A stretch of DNA of 64,000 nt, from the NCBI GenBank assembly GCA_947643615.1, contig CANRWO010000001.1:1-64000 (forward strand), written 5' to 3'. The translations under genes and the position numbers were made by a program. The notes under the pieces were generated by a model. It saw nothing but the letters and a program-made list of their open reading frames with translations, had not been told where the DNA came from and did not search any database. This stretch comes from an uncultured Lachnospiraceae bacterium. GTDB taxonomy: Bacteria; Bacillota; Clostridia; Lachnospirales; Lachnospiraceae. This document shows, one piece after another, positions 8,939 to 17,581 of the stretch (position 1 is its first letter; the number at the start of each line of letters is the position of its first letter).

Positions 8939-8966
8939 TTTTACTGTAACTTTTTTCTGATATAAT
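8939..8966 (+). promoter_or_regulatory. sigma-A-like promoter of the two-component/ABC cluster
   Basis: A perfect -10 TATAAT (8961-8966) has a weak -35 TTTACT (8939-8944) 16 bp upstream. The half-site TTACTGTAAC here resembles the MerR dyad at 8029-8041, but the spacer is not lengthened. The start codon of the first gene is 114 bp downstream. Confidence 0.5.
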
Positions 8967-9079
8967 AAGAAACAGGCTGTGAAAATCAGATTGGAAAAGC
9001 GGACAGTGAAAACCTGCTGATACGGATTTTGTACGAGACTAACTGTGAGAGATTAATATAGAAAGGGCGGAAACGGACG

Positions 9080-9751
9080 ATGGTTGATTTATATTATATG
9101 GAAGACGATCCCAATATTGCAGGTGCCGTAAAGGAATATCTGGAACGGAAAAATTTCAGAGTGACCATATGTGCCACGCTTGCCACGGCAAGACAGGCCT
9201 TGGAGGCCCATGTCCCTACATTGGTCCTGCTGGACTGGAATATGCCGGACGGGCATGGGGACGGCCTGTGCCGGTGGATCCGCAGCCGCTGGAAGGACCT
9301 GCCTATTATTTTCCTTACCGTCCGGGGGGATTCTGCAGAAATCGTATCGGGCTTCCAAAACGGAGCGGACGACTATGTAGTTAAGCCCTTTGCGTTAGAT
9401 GTATTGCATTCCCGGATATTGGCATTACTGCGCAGATCCGGCAATGCGGCGGAGCAATATCTCTCCTGTGACGGAATCCGGATGGACTTAAACCGGAGGA
9501 TGGTTTTCCGTCATTCGGAGGAAATAGACTTAAGTGCGGCGGAATATGAACTTCTGCTGTATCTGATGCGGAACAAAGGAAAGACTGTAACCAGAGAAAA
9601 AATCTTAGCGCAGGTATGGGACGTAAACGGGAATTATGTAAACAACAACACCCTTACCGTCACCATAAAACGGCTCCGGGATAAGCTTTCCCAGCCCCCA
9701 TGCCTGAAAACGGTCAGAAGTGTGGGATACCGTCTGGAGGATACGATATGA
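9080..9751 (+). CDS. OmpR-family response regulator (223 aa)
   Basis: This is a DNA-binding response regulator. The receiver domain (residues 1-118) has the acidic pair at 9-10, the phospho-accepting Asp52 (LVLLDWNMPDG), the conserved Thr in IIFLTV and Lys in VVKPF. The C-terminal winged helix (about 125-220) ends with the typical VRSVGYRLE. The ribosome binding site is GAAAGGGCGG. The stop overlaps the kinase start (ATGA at 9748-9751). It probably regulates the ATPase and permease genes downstream, as in BceRS-type modules. Confidence 0.95.
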   Translation: MVDLYYMEDDPNIAGAVKEYLERKNFRVTICATLATARQALEAHVPTLVLLDWNMPDGHGDGLCRWIRSRWKDLPIIFLTVRGDSAEIVSGFQNGADDYVVKPFALDVLHSRILALLRRSGNAAEQYLSCDGIRMDLNRRMVFRHSEEIDLSAAEYELLLYLMRNKGKTVTREKILAQVWDVNGNYVNNNTLTVTIKRLRDKLSQPPCLKTVRSVGYRLEDTI

Positions 9752-10992
9752 GCGGGTGGAAAAACAGTTTCGTCACTCTGGGATTTGTATTGTCCGTAAG
9801 CTTAATTGCCTCTGCGGTCTCCGTTCTGCTTGTCTCCCGTCATTACAGCCGGCTTTCGTTTGACCTGATAAACATTGTCTGCGGGGAAATAGCGGAACAG
9901 GATCCGGATGCAAAAAAAGTGATTTCTGCCGCATTAAAGGAATACACCGGCGGAAATGCCGACGGCACGGCAGAAGAGGATATCTTGTCAGCCTTGGGAT
10001 ATCGTATCTCTGATTTTTCGGGTTCCGCTTACGGACAGAATATTTTATATGTGCTATTAGGTTTTTTGGCGGGAATCCTTCTTTTTGTCTTAACTTTTAT
10101 GTATCGAAATAAAGCGGAAGCCATGCGGATTCAGGCTTTAGCAGATTATTTGGAACAGGTCAACACCGGTCAGGCAGTCATTCTCTCCGCTTCCGGTGAG
10201 GATCATTTTTCCAAACTGGAAGATGAAATATACAAGACGGTGACATTTCTCTATCAGACAAAGGATACGGCCATGCAGGCCAGAAATCATTTTGCGGAAA
10301 ATCTGTCCAATATTGCACATCAGGTAAAAACACCCATAACGGCCATTTCCCTATCCGTCCAAATGCTGAAGCAGGCCATTTCCGGCCAGTGTTCATCCTG
10401 TCCCTACCCGGATTTCAAGTCCGCCAACCGGATACCCCTCCACTACAGTCAGCTGGAACAGATAGAAAAACAGCTTTTGCGCCTGACTCATTTAGAAGAA
10501 GCTTTGCTGCTGTTATCCCGGATTGATGCCGGGACGCTGCTATTGAAAAAAGATGAGGTAGATGTCTTCACATTGCTTGTTCTGGCGGCAGACAACCTGC
10601 AGGAATTATTTGCAGGCTCCGGCGCTTCCGTTGACATACCGGAGCTGGGCGAGATGATGATCTCTGCCGATCTGGACTGGACAATGGAGGCGATTATGAA
10701 CCTGTTGAAAAATTGTATGGAGCATAGCAAGGGGGGAACCATCCATTGTACCTATGCACAGAATCCTTTACACACGGAAATTATTATCCGGGATCATGGA
10801 GAAGGATTCCCGAAAGAAGATATCCCACACCTTTTCGAGCGGTTCTATCGGGGGCGTAACGCGAAGGACGGCGGCATAGGAATCGGCTTGGCTCTGTCCA
10901 AGGAGATAATTGAACGCCAAAACGGGACGATACGGGCAAAAAATATGCCGGAAGGGGGAGCTTGTTTTGAAATCCGTTTCTACAGTCACTGA
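9748..10992 (+). CDS. sensor histidine kinase (414 aa)
   Basis: This is the membrane kinase partner of the preceding regulator. Two membrane segments (about residues 8-30 and 99-118) flank an extracytoplasmic loop of about 65 residues. The H-box is at His191 (IAHQVKTP), and the N-box (NLLKNCMEHS), F-box (LFERFYRGR) and G2 box (GIGIGLALSKE) follow. I chose the ATG at 9748 because it overlaps the regulator stop (ATGA); an upstream in-frame start at 9700 would lie inside the regulator gene. Residues 220-240 hold an insert with two Cys (SSCPYPD) between H-box and ATPase, unusual but without a known role. Confidence 0.94.
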   Translation: MSGWKNSFVTLGFVLSVSLIASAVSVLLVSRHYSRLSFDLINIVCGEIAEQDPDAKKVISAALKEYTGGNADGTAEEDILSALGYRISDFSGSAYGQNILYVLLGFLAGILLFVLTFMYRNKAEAMRIQALADYLEQVNTGQAVILSASGEDHFSKLEDEIYKTVTFLYQTKDTAMQARNHFAENLSNIAHQVKTPITAISLSVQMLKQAISGQCSSCPYPDFKSANRIPLHYSQLEQIEKQLLRLTHLEEALLLLSRIDAGTLLLKKDEVDVFTLLVLAADNLQELFAGSGASVDIPELGEMMISADLDWTMEAIMNLLKNCMEHSKGGTIHCTYAQNPLHTEIIIRDHGEGFPKEDIPHLFERFYRGRNAKDGGIGIGLALSKEIIERQNGTIRAKNMPEGGACFEIRFYSH

Positions 10993-11143
10993 GTTGTAAT
11001 TTTCATTTGCTATCCTATTAATGAATGCTGAAAGAATTCTTAGGAATGGTGGAAAATACCACGAAAAACGCAAATGCAGATCCGGGAATTCCAGAGTATG
11101 TTTCAAAAAATCCTCTGACATGCAGCTGAAAGGAGACTACAAA

Positions 11144-11848
11144 ATGGAAATTTTAAAATGTGAGGACGTCAGAAAGGTATATGGCGACCGCAGCAATCAA
11201 GCAGTGGCGCTGGACGGGATTAACCTGTCGGTAAGCAAGGGGGAATTTGTGGCCATTATCGGGGCATCCGGATCGGGCAAATCTACCTTGCTGCATATTC
11301 TCGGCAGCGTGGACAAGCCCACGGGCGGAAAAGTCACCATAGACGGAACCGACCTATCCAAATTAAACCAGACACAAGCCGCCATATTCCGCCGCAGAAA
11401 GGTAGGACTGGTATACCAGTTTTATAACCTGATTCCCACTCTCACGGTACGGAAAAATATACTCATGCCCCTTGCGCTTGACAAGAAAAAGCCGAATCAG
11501 GAATATTTTGACAAAGTGGTACGTTCCCTTGGCATTTCCGAGAAGCTTGACGCCTTGCCGAACCAGTTATCCGGCGGCCAGCAGCAGAGGGTTGCCATTG
11601 CCCGCTCATTGATTTACCGTCCGGCCCTGCTTTTGGCGGACGAGCCCACAGGGAATCTGGATCAGAAAAATTCCAAAGAAATTATAGATTTGCTAAAGCT
11701 GTCCAACCGCAATTTTGAGCAGACAATTATATTGATTACCCACGATGAAAAGGTTGCCTTGGAAGCGGAACGTATTATTACCGTTGAGGACGGGCGAATC
11801 ATCAGTGATAAACGGAGGGAGGTGAGCCTGCTGCCGCAAAACCTGTGA
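11144..11848 (+). CDS. ABC transporter ATP-binding protein, BceA/LolD type (234 aa)
   Basis: This is the ATPase subunit of the FtsX-type transporter encoded with the next gene. Walker A is GASGSGKST (residues 40-48), the Q-loop is VYQFYNL, the signature LSGGQQQR, Walker [13 protein letters not shown] and the switch THDE. The ATG at 11144 has AAAGGAG 9 nt upstream; the frame is open 41 codons further up but that part looks non-coding. The kinase gene ends 151 bp upstream. The set RR-HK-ATPase-permease is the classical arrangement for detecting and resisting cell-wall-targeting peptides. Confidence 0.94.
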   Translation: MEILKCEDVRKVYGDRSNQAVALDGINLSVSKGEFVAIIGASGSGKSTLLHILGSVDKPTGGKVTIDGTDLSKLNQTQAAIFRRRKVGLVYQFYNLIPTLTVRKNILMPLALDKKKPNQEYFDKVVRSLGISEKLDALPNQLSGGQQQRVAIARSLIYRPALLLADEPTGNLDQKNSKEIIDLLKLSNRNFEQTIILITHDEKVALEAERIITVEDGRIISDKRREVSLLPQNL

Positions 11849-11860
11849 CAGCAGATTGCT

Positions 11861-14113
11861 ATGTGGAAAGATTATTCAGCAGATTACATCAAAAACAACC
11901 GCTCCTCCGGTTTCTCCGTCAGGCTCTCCGCATTTGTTTCGGCCTTGCTCTTATCCTTATTGTGCGGATTATTTTATAATGCATGGAAATACGAGGTTGA
12001 GAGGATTGTATTGGAAGAAGGCGGCTGGCACAGCCGTATCATGGGAGAATTCTGTCAGGAAGACATAGAGAACATAACTTACTTTGCCAATGTAAAGGAT
12101 GTGGTAACGGCAGATCCCTCCACCCTGCGTCAGACAGGCTCCTTCGAAAATAAGGAGGGCGAAATGGTAATAGATATCTATTTCGACGATCTGCGGGCCG
12201 TGCTCCCGGACACTCCCCGCATTGCAGAGTTGTTGGGGGTTCCTGCGGAACAGATTGTCTATAACTATCCCCTTTTGGCCATGTATTTGATCCGTGATTC
12301 CCGGGATACGGCGCCCAGACTTGTGTTTCCGCTGTTTATCATAATAACGGCAATGGCTTCCTTTTCGTTGATTGTGATCATTCATAATGCCTTTGCGGTG
12401 TCCATGAATGCAAGAATTCATCAATTCGGTATTTTTTCCAGTATCGGAGCCACGCCAAAGCAGATCCGGACATGCCTCCTGCAGGAGGCCGCCGCTCTTT
12501 GCGCCGTGCCCATACTGGCCGGGAACCTGCTTGGCATTGCAGGCAGTATGGGACTGATGCAGATGACAAATGTTTTGCTGGGAGACGATATTCCGGGACG
12601 GCACAAAGCAATTCCCGGTTATCATCCTCTGGTTTTGTTACTGACACTGTTGCTTACGGTGATAACCTTATGGATTTCCGCATGGCTTCCGGCGGTAAAA
12701 TTAAGCAGACTGACGCCTCTTGAAGCCATTAAGAACACAGGGGAACTACAGTTAAAGCGCAAAAAAAGCTCTCCTTTACTCACGCTGCTGTTTGGCGTGG
12801 AAGGAGAGCTGGCAGGCAATGCATTAAAAGCACAGCGGAAAGCCTTGCGGACCACATCCTTGTCCCTTATTTTTTCATGCATGGCGTTTACCATTATGCA
12901 GTGCTTCTTCACCCTTTCGGGAATCAGCACAAAAGAAACCTATTTTGAAAGGTATCAAAATGTATGGGATATTATGATTACCGTTAAGGACACAGAAGTG
13001 GATGCTTTTGAAGAGGCAGAGGCCCTTCAGGGACTTGCCGCAGCGGAAAGCGCCATTGTTTACCAGAAAGGGACCGCAAAGAGAATCATCACGGAAGAAG
13101 AAATGAGCGAAAACATGAAGTCTTTCGGCGGTTTTTCCCTTGCGTCCGGCAATTATGTAACGCAAACCAACGACGGATGGCTGGTAAATGCTCCCTTGGT
13201 CATATTGGACGATAACAGCTTTTTCACTTATTGTGAGCAGCTCGGCATTCCGCCGCGGCTTGACGGGGCAGTGATCCTAAACCGGATCCGGGATGTGACC
13301 AACCCTGACTTCAGGCATCCTGTCTACATGCCCTATCTAAGAGTTTCGGATACTCCGGAAAACGCAGTCAGTGTATTGAGGCAGTCCGGCAGCGAAGACG
13401 GGACGGCAGTTCTTCCGGTTCTGTCTTATACCGAAAAGGAGCCTATGTTAAGAGAACAGTATGCATCACTTGATTATTATGAACTTGTGCATTTTATTCC
13501 GGCATCTTTGTGGAAACAAATAAAAGGACAAATCGGCGGTGCCGAAGAGGATGTCCGCATTTGTGTTCTCGGCGGAGAAAATGCTTCCTTGGAGGAATTG
13601 GACGTGTTACAAGGCCGGATCGAAGAGCTTCTGGGCCGAAAATATACCATCGAAAGTGAAAACCGTATTCGGGAATATGAAACCAATCACACTCAAATCG
13701 CGGGCATGAAAGCTGTCTTTGGAGGCTTCTGCGTCCTGCTTGCAGTGATCGGAATCGGAAATGTGTTTTCCAATACATTAGGATTTGTGCGGCAGAGAAA
13801 AAGAGAATTCGCCAGATATATGTCCGTGGGGCTGACACCCGGGAAAATCCGGAAAATGTTCTGCATTGAAGCGTTGGTTCTGGCTGGCAGGCCCATTGCG
13901 ATTACCCTTCCGGCGGCAGTCATCGCAGTGGGGTATATGCTGAAGCTCAGTTATGTGGCAGCCGGGGAGTTTTTTGCGGAGGCGCCTTTACTTTCCGTCA
14001 CTGCTTTTATGCTGGCCATTTTAGGTTCCGTGGCGCTGGCGTACTATTTTGCATGGCGAAATGTACGCAATATCAGCCTCGCTGAGGTACTAAGAGACGA
14101 TACCATGATTTGA
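11861..14113 (+). CDS. FtsX-type ABC permease (750 aa)
   Basis: This is the membrane subunit of the adjacent ATPase. There is one membrane segment near the N-terminus (residues 20-42) and a first extracytoplasmic loop. A first FtsX domain (about 145-290) carries the coupling motif QFGIFSSIGATPKQIR. After a large extracytoplasmic domain (about 345-600), a second FtsX domain (about 615-745) carries REFARYMSVGLTPGKIR. No clear ribosome binding site precedes the ATG, which lies 12 bp after the ATPase stop, so translation is probably coupled. Length and loops suit a Bce-like or lantibiotic-immunity-like permease; the substrate is unknown. Confidence 0.88.
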   Translation: MWKDYSADYIKNNRSSGFSVRLSAFVSALLLSLLCGLFYNAWKYEVERIVLEEGGWHSRIMGEFCQEDIENITYFANVKDVVTADPSTLRQTGSFENKEGEMVIDIYFDDLRAVLPDTPRIAELLGVPAEQIVYNYPLLAMYLIRDSRDTAPRLVFPLFIIITAMASFSLIVIIHNAFAVSMNARIHQFGIFSSIGATPKQIRTCLLQEAAALCAVPILAGNLLGIAGSMGLMQMTNVLLGDDIPGRHKAIPGYHPLVLLLTLLLTVITLWISAWLPAVKLSRLTPLEAIKNTGELQLKRKKSSPLLTLLFGVEGELAGNALKAQRKALRTTSLSLIFSCMAFTIMQCFFTLSGISTKETYFERYQNVWDIMITVKDTEVDAFEEAEALQGLAAAESAIVYQKGTAKRIITEEEMSENMKSFGGFSLASGNYVTQTNDGWLVNAPLVILDDNSFFTYCEQLGIPPRLDGAVILNRIRDVTNPDFRHPVYMPYLRVSDTPENAVSVLRQSGSEDGTAVLPVLSYTEKEPMLREQYASLDYYELVHFIPASLWKQIKGQIGGAEEDVRICVLGGENASLEELDVLQGRIEELLGRKYTIESENRIREYETNHTQIAGMKAVFGGFCVLLAVIGIGNVFSNTLGFVRQRKREFARYMSVGLTPGKIRKMFCIEALVLAGRPIAITLPAAVIAVGYMLKLSYVAAGEFFAEAPLLSVTAFMLAILGSVALAYYFAWRNVRNISLAEVLRDDTMI

Positions 14114-14222
14114 TTTCAGAAAAAGTATTCTCCCGGTTTGCGCGCCCCACTTTGCGGTTTGCTGCGCTGTCATTTTGTAGGCGTAACTCCATTGCGACTT
14201 CTAAATTGAGGAAAGGTTGTTC

Positions 14223-14251
14223 TTGCAAGCCGGGAAGAATTGTGATAGTAT
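14223..14251 (+). promoter_or_regulatory. promoter of the rtcB-prfH leader
   Basis: A -35 TTGCAA (14223-14228) and a -10 TAGTAT (14246-14251) are separated by 17 bp. Transcription from here would start near 14258, about 38 nt before the leader ORF. The rest of the gap between the permease stop (14113) and this promoter shows nothing I can name. Confidence 0.6.
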
Positions 14252-14295
14252 TTACTTGTTAGCATAGAAAAGGTTTAGTGGAAGGAGGAGTTGCC

Positions 14296-14376
14296 ATGCA
14301 GGGAAAAAGCGGAAATCAGAATGGAACAGGGAAACTTACAGTCAAAGGCACGGCGGCTCCGGTGAATCATAGATAG
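14296..14376 (+). CDS. 26-aa leader peptide upstream of rtcB-prfH
   Basis: This short ORF starts at an ATG 8 nt after a very strong ribosome binding site (GGAAGGAGGAG). It encodes 26 residues beginning MQGKSGNQNGTGKL and ending APVNHR, closed by TAG at 14374-14376. The terminator hairpin starts 11 nt after the stop, and rtcB starts 26 nt after the terminator U-run. Promoter, efficiently translated mini-ORF, terminator and then structural genes is the layout of a transcription attenuator. The peptide lacks an obvious run of one amino acid, so it is not a classic amino-acid leader. Translation is inferred from the ribosome binding site. Confidence 0.6.
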   Translation: MQGKSGNQNGTGKLTVKGTAAPVNHR

Positions 14377-14387
14377 ATTTTCAGCCG

Positions 14388-14409
14388 GCACCTTTGGGGT
14401 GCTTTTTTT
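14388..14409 (+). terminator. weak intrinsic terminator before rtcB (attenuator)
   Basis: GCACC (14388-14392) pairs with GGTGC (14398-14402) over a 5-nt loop and is followed by seven T (14403-14409). The stem is short but GC-rich. A ribosome standing at the leader stop codon would reach almost to the base of this stem. GGCAC (14387-14391) can alternatively pair with GTGCC (14410-14414), a possible competing fold. Confidence 0.65.
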
Positions 14410-14434
14410 GTGCCTGTTTTTAAGGAGAGAGGAT

Positions 14435-15550
14435 TTGAAAATAATAAAAGGCATTTATGCCGAAGCGAAAATATTTACGGACGATGTGGGTGAATATGCA
14501 GAGGCACAGACCAAAATGATATGCGATAATGGAATGGCAAAGGGCAGCACAATCTGCATGATGCCCGATATCCATCCCGGAAAGGTTGCTCCCATTGGCC
14601 TGTCCATGACGATAACGGATAAGGTTGCCCCGCAGCTTTTGGGGGTGGATATCGGATGTGGGATGACCTGCGTAAAGCTGAATAAAAATAATGTGGAATT
14701 TCAGAAGCTGGATAGGGTCATCAGGGAAAACATACCTTCCGGGTTTGCCATACGGAGAGAACCGCACCATATGGCCGGAGAGTTTTCTTATGAAGGACTT
14801 CATTGCATCAGGCATATACGCAGGGATAAGGCAGAAAAAAGCCTGGGTACCCTTGGGGGCGGCAACCATTTTATAGAGCTTGACAAAGGAGCGGACGGCA
14901 GCATATACCTTGTGGTACACACAGGCAGCAGGCATTTGGGCGAGGAAGTGGCGGAGTATTACACAAAGCTGGCGAGCAGCAGCATGAAAGAGCAGGGCCT
15001 GGATGTACCTTATTATATGAGCTATCTGGAAGGGAACCATAAAGCCGCCTATTTGGAGGACGTGCAGATTATCCAGCGTTACGCCCAGTGGAACAGGCAG
15101 ATTATTGTCAGAGAGATACTGAAGGGGATGAAGTGGAAAGCCGTGGAACAGTTCTCAGTGGCCCACAATTACCTGGATGCAGCGGGGATACTCCGCAAAG
15201 GCGCTATTTCGGCCCAAAGAGGGGAAAAAGTGGTCATTCCCGCCAACATGCGGGATGGGATTATTTTAGGCTTGGGAAAGGGCAATGCGGAATGGAACTA
15301 TTCGGCGCCCCATGGCTCCGGCAGGAGGTTAAAACGCGAGGATGTGAAAACTTGTTACACGGTATCGGAATTCAAGAATGAGATGAAAGGAATCTACAGC
15401 AGCTGCGTAGGGGCGGACACATTGGATGAGGCGCCTTTCGCCTACCGGCCTATAACGGAAATCATGGAACAGATAGGAGACACTGTGGAGGTGACGGAAC
15501 TGCTGAAACCTGTCTATAATTTCAAGGCAGGAAGCCGCGGAATGCGTTAA
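14435..15550 (+). CDS. rtcB: RNA ligase RtcB, PrfH-associated form (371 aa)
   Basis: This is a GTP- and Mn-dependent RNA ligase joining 2',3'-cyclic-phosphate or 3'-phosphate ends to 5'-OH ends. Recognisable stretches are MMPDIHPGKVAPIG, LGVDIGCGM with the metal-binding Asp and Cys, GTLGGGNHFIE, VVHTGSR and, near the C-terminus, APHGSGRRL with the guanylylated His. At 371 residues it is a short RtcB like those encoded beside release factor H. The start is TTG at 14435, 5 nt after AAGGAGAG; a further upstream GTG lies inside the terminator. prfH follows within 40 bp. The pair is known from published work to repair and rescue ribosomes with a cleaved 16S decoding centre; that role here is inference. 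Confidence 0.93.
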   Translation: MKIIKGIYAEAKIFTDDVGEYAEAQTKMICDNGMAKGSTICMMPDIHPGKVAPIGLSMTITDKVAPQLLGVDIGCGMTCVKLNKNNVEFQKLDRVIRENIPSGFAIRREPHHMAGEFSYEGLHCIRHIRRDKAEKSLGTLGGGNHFIELDKGADGSIYLVVHTGSRHLGEEVAEYYTKLASSSMKEQGLDVPYYMSYLEGNHKAAYLEDVQIIQRYAQWNRQIIVREILKGMKWKAVEQFSVAHNYLDAAGILRKGAISAQRGEKVVIPANMRDGIILGLGKGNAEWNYSAPHGSGRRLKREDVKTCYTVSEFKNEMKGIYSSCVGADTLDEAPFAYRPITEIMEQIGDTVEVTELLKPVYNFKAGSRGMR

Positions 15551-15587
15551 GGCAGCGCAGAGACGTTCCGGCATGGAGGGATTCATA

Positions 15588-16184
15588 ATGATGATTCAAA
15601 TCAGCGCGGGACAGGGGCCGGCGGAGTGCCAGCTGGCAGTAGCAAAACTGTTCCAGGCATTGAAAAAGGAATATGGGGATTTAGAAGTATTGTCGGAGAC
15701 CAAAGGGACGGCAAAAGGGTGTTTTGAGTCCATTCGATTCAAAACAGAACATGACTTGAGCGGACTCCAGGGCACAGTATTGTGGATTTGCAAAAGTCCA
15801 TACCGCCAAAACCATAAGAGAAAAAACTGGTATGTGGATGTGAGCGTCATCCCGGAGCAGGATGACATAGCCGCAGGGAAAGAGTATCGCATAGAAAAGT
15901 TCCACTGCGGGGGCAAAGGCGGCCAGAATGTAAACAAGGTGGAGACAGGGGTGCGGGTGATCCATACTCCCACAGGCCTTGTAACACAATCTACGGAGGA
16001 ACGGAGCCAGTACCGGAATAAGCAAAGGGCATTGGAAAAGCTGCAGGAAAAGCTTGCCGGGTTACAAAGGGAACAGGAGGCGATACAGACCAATGCCGCC
16101 TGGAAGGAGCATAGCCGCATTGTCAGGGGGAACCCGGTGCGGGTCTATGAGGGAGAGAAATTTATACGGGGCAGGCTGCAGTGA
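15588..16184 (+). CDS. prfH: peptide chain release factor H (198 aa)
   Basis: This is a short class I release-factor homologue lacking the N-terminal and stop-codon-recognition domains of RF1/RF2. The catalytic GGQ is in CGGKGGQNVNKVETGVRV (about residue 110), followed by the RF signature around QSTEERSQYRNKQRA. The C-terminal tail is basic. I chose the ATG at 15588, 7 nt after GGAGGG; upstream ATGs lack a site. It follows rtcB by 37 bp in the same direction. PrfH releases nascent peptides from ribosomes with a damaged decoding centre so that RtcB can re-ligate the rRNA (established for other bacteria). Confidence 0.93.
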   Translation: MMIQISAGQGPAECQLAVAKLFQALKKEYGDLEVLSETKGTAKGCFESIRFKTEHDLSGLQGTVLWICKSPYRQNHKRKNWYVDVSVIPEQDDIAAGKEYRIEKFHCGGKGGQNVNKVETGVRVIHTPTGLVTQSTEERSQYRNKQRALEKLQEKLAGLQREQEAIQTNAAWKEHSRIVRGNPVRVYEGEKFIRGRLQ

Positions 16185-16332
16185 CTTGAGGTGGCATGAT
16201 TTTGAGTGTTAAAGGAGTGCCTTTTGCAATGAAGTAATTTTGGTTATGTCGCATATAATCCCTGTGTCATTTACGGCATGGGGATTGTACCATAAAAAAG
16301 TATCTATGTAGAGTGTGTAAAGGAGTAAAGGA

Positions 16333-17454
16333 ATGCAGTTACCATATTCAGAAAAATTAAAGATTGGTTACCTGAGTCATTTGTTTGACAACACATCCAA
16401 TTGCTACAAGTTTTTCTGGTTCCAGGCGATTCTTCGCAAAGTACGGGAAGACAAGACGAGGTTTACGTTTGACGAACTGATCAATGAGATGATTGCCGAT
16501 GCATGGTATATGGTTACGGAGTATCACTTGCGTTTGGGGCCGTTAGGAATTACGGATAATCTGGAAGAGGCAGTAAAATATATCGGACAAACCCAGCCTT
16601 TCAGATCATGCGAAAAGCGGGAAAGACTAATTGGATTTCTTGAGAATTGTGACGACAAGATTGTAATAAAATATAAGCAGACATTGACGCTGAATGTGCC
16701 ATATAGATTGCAGGTTCCTTTTTATGATGAAATATTCATAGACAGTAAGCAGTGGACAGGATCAAAACTTGCATTGACAAACGAGATTAACAGACAGCGG
16801 AGACTGATATATTATTTTGTACTGATCAATGGACTGGGAACCGTGATAGAGGTTGATCCTGCATGGGCGGAGTACCTGATCTGTAACAGGGAGATTTTGC
16901 AGGGGTGGCTTCAACTCCATTTGATCCACTATCTGCAACATAAGAATCCCAGTGTTCCGGGAATTGCGGAAAAGGTTGCGCCGCCTGCTGTCAGAGATTT
17001 AGACAGGGTGCGCAAGTATTGGAAACTGATTATTAAGATGGATGCTTCAATTAAGGATATATATGGCAATGTACCTCTGGCAGATGAGCCAATTTCAGTA
17101 GATCATTTTATCCCGTGGCAATATGTTGCCCATGATGAATTGTGGAACCTTCATCCCACCACAAAAAGCATTAACAGCCGCAAGAATAATTTTTTGCCTG
17201 TGTGGAAGAAGTATTTTGAACCTCTGGGCGATCTGGAGTACAGGGCATATAGGATGAGGCAGCAAAGCACACAGGTGGCAAAAGAATTTGAGTCGTGTGC
17301 TTTATATCATTTAAATAATCAGGAAATCCGTAACCGGCTCTATCAGGAGGGGTTGGGACAGGTGGAATTTATGCAGAGGCTGGAAAAAGTGATAGAGCCG
17401 GTATATACTGCTGCAAAAAACTGTGGCTTCCGGGAGTGGAAGATGGAAAAATAA
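16333..17454 (+). CDS. HNH endonuclease-domain protein (373 aa)
   Basis: The C-terminal third carries an HNH nuclease fold: SVDHFIPW with the catalytic His258, WNLHPTTKSIN with Asn272 and further Asn, and NSRKNNFLPVW. This is the layout of type II restriction-like or phage-defence HNH proteins. Residues 1-250 are not a family I recognise; they are largely helical, start with a DUF-like region (KIGYLSHLFDNTSNCYKFFWF) and probably determine specificity. No methyltransferase is nearby. The start has AAAGGAG about 8 nt upstream. It is 148 bp from prfH, in the same direction, and somewhat richer in A+T. It could be an independent defence nuclease or part of the RNA-repair neighbourhood; I cannot tell. 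Confidence 0.8.
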   Translation: MQLPYSEKLKIGYLSHLFDNTSNCYKFFWFQAILRKVREDKTRFTFDELINEMIADAWYMVTEYHLRLGPLGITDNLEEAVKYIGQTQPFRSCEKRERLIGFLENCDDKIVIKYKQTLTLNVPYRLQVPFYDEIFIDSKQWTGSKLALTNEINRQRRLIYYFVLINGLGTVIEVDPAWAEYLICNREILQGWLQLHLIHYLQHKNPSVPGIAEKVAPPAVRDLDRVRKYWKLIIKMDASIKDIYGNVPLADEPISVDHFIPWQYVAHDELWNLHPTTKSINSRKNNFLPVWKKYFEPLGDLEYRAYRMRQQSTQVAKEFESCALYHLNNQEIRNRLYQEGLGQVEFMQRLEKVIEPVYTAAKNCGFREWKMEK

Positions 17455-17539
17455 ATACCGGAATTGTATGAATAGCAGCCGGATGATTGAGCATGATAAT
17501 TATAAAGCGAAAATAAACAAATAAACAAACCATAAATTA

Positions 17540-17566
17540 TTAGCACTCACTATTGACGAGTGCTAA
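17540..17566. promoter_or_regulatory. CIRCE operator (HrcA binding site)
   Basis: TTAGCACTC (17540-17548), 9 bp, then GAGTGCTAA (17558-17566) is a perfect CIRCE inverted repeat, the operator of the heat-shock repressor HrcA. It overlaps the -35 region of the hsp20 promoter, so binding blocks transcription at low temperature. Confidence 0.97.
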
Positions 17567-17581
17567 TAAAGGTGTTATAAC
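17553..17581 (+). promoter_or_regulatory. sigma-A promoter of hsp20, overlapped by CIRCE
   Basis: The -35 TTGACG (17553-17558) lies partly in the CIRCE spacer. After 17 bp comes the -10 TATAAC (17576-17581). Transcription would start near 17588, leaving a 5' leader of about 148 nt. Confidence 0.8.

Noticed and set aside
8936..8966. Second MerR operator before the response regulator
   Set aside because: TTACTGTAAC resembles one half of the dyad, but the spacer is 16 bp, not 19-20, and the dyad is incomplete.
16257..16290. Terminator after prfH
   Set aside because: AATCCC...GGGGATT can pair, but no U-run follows and the stem has mismatches.
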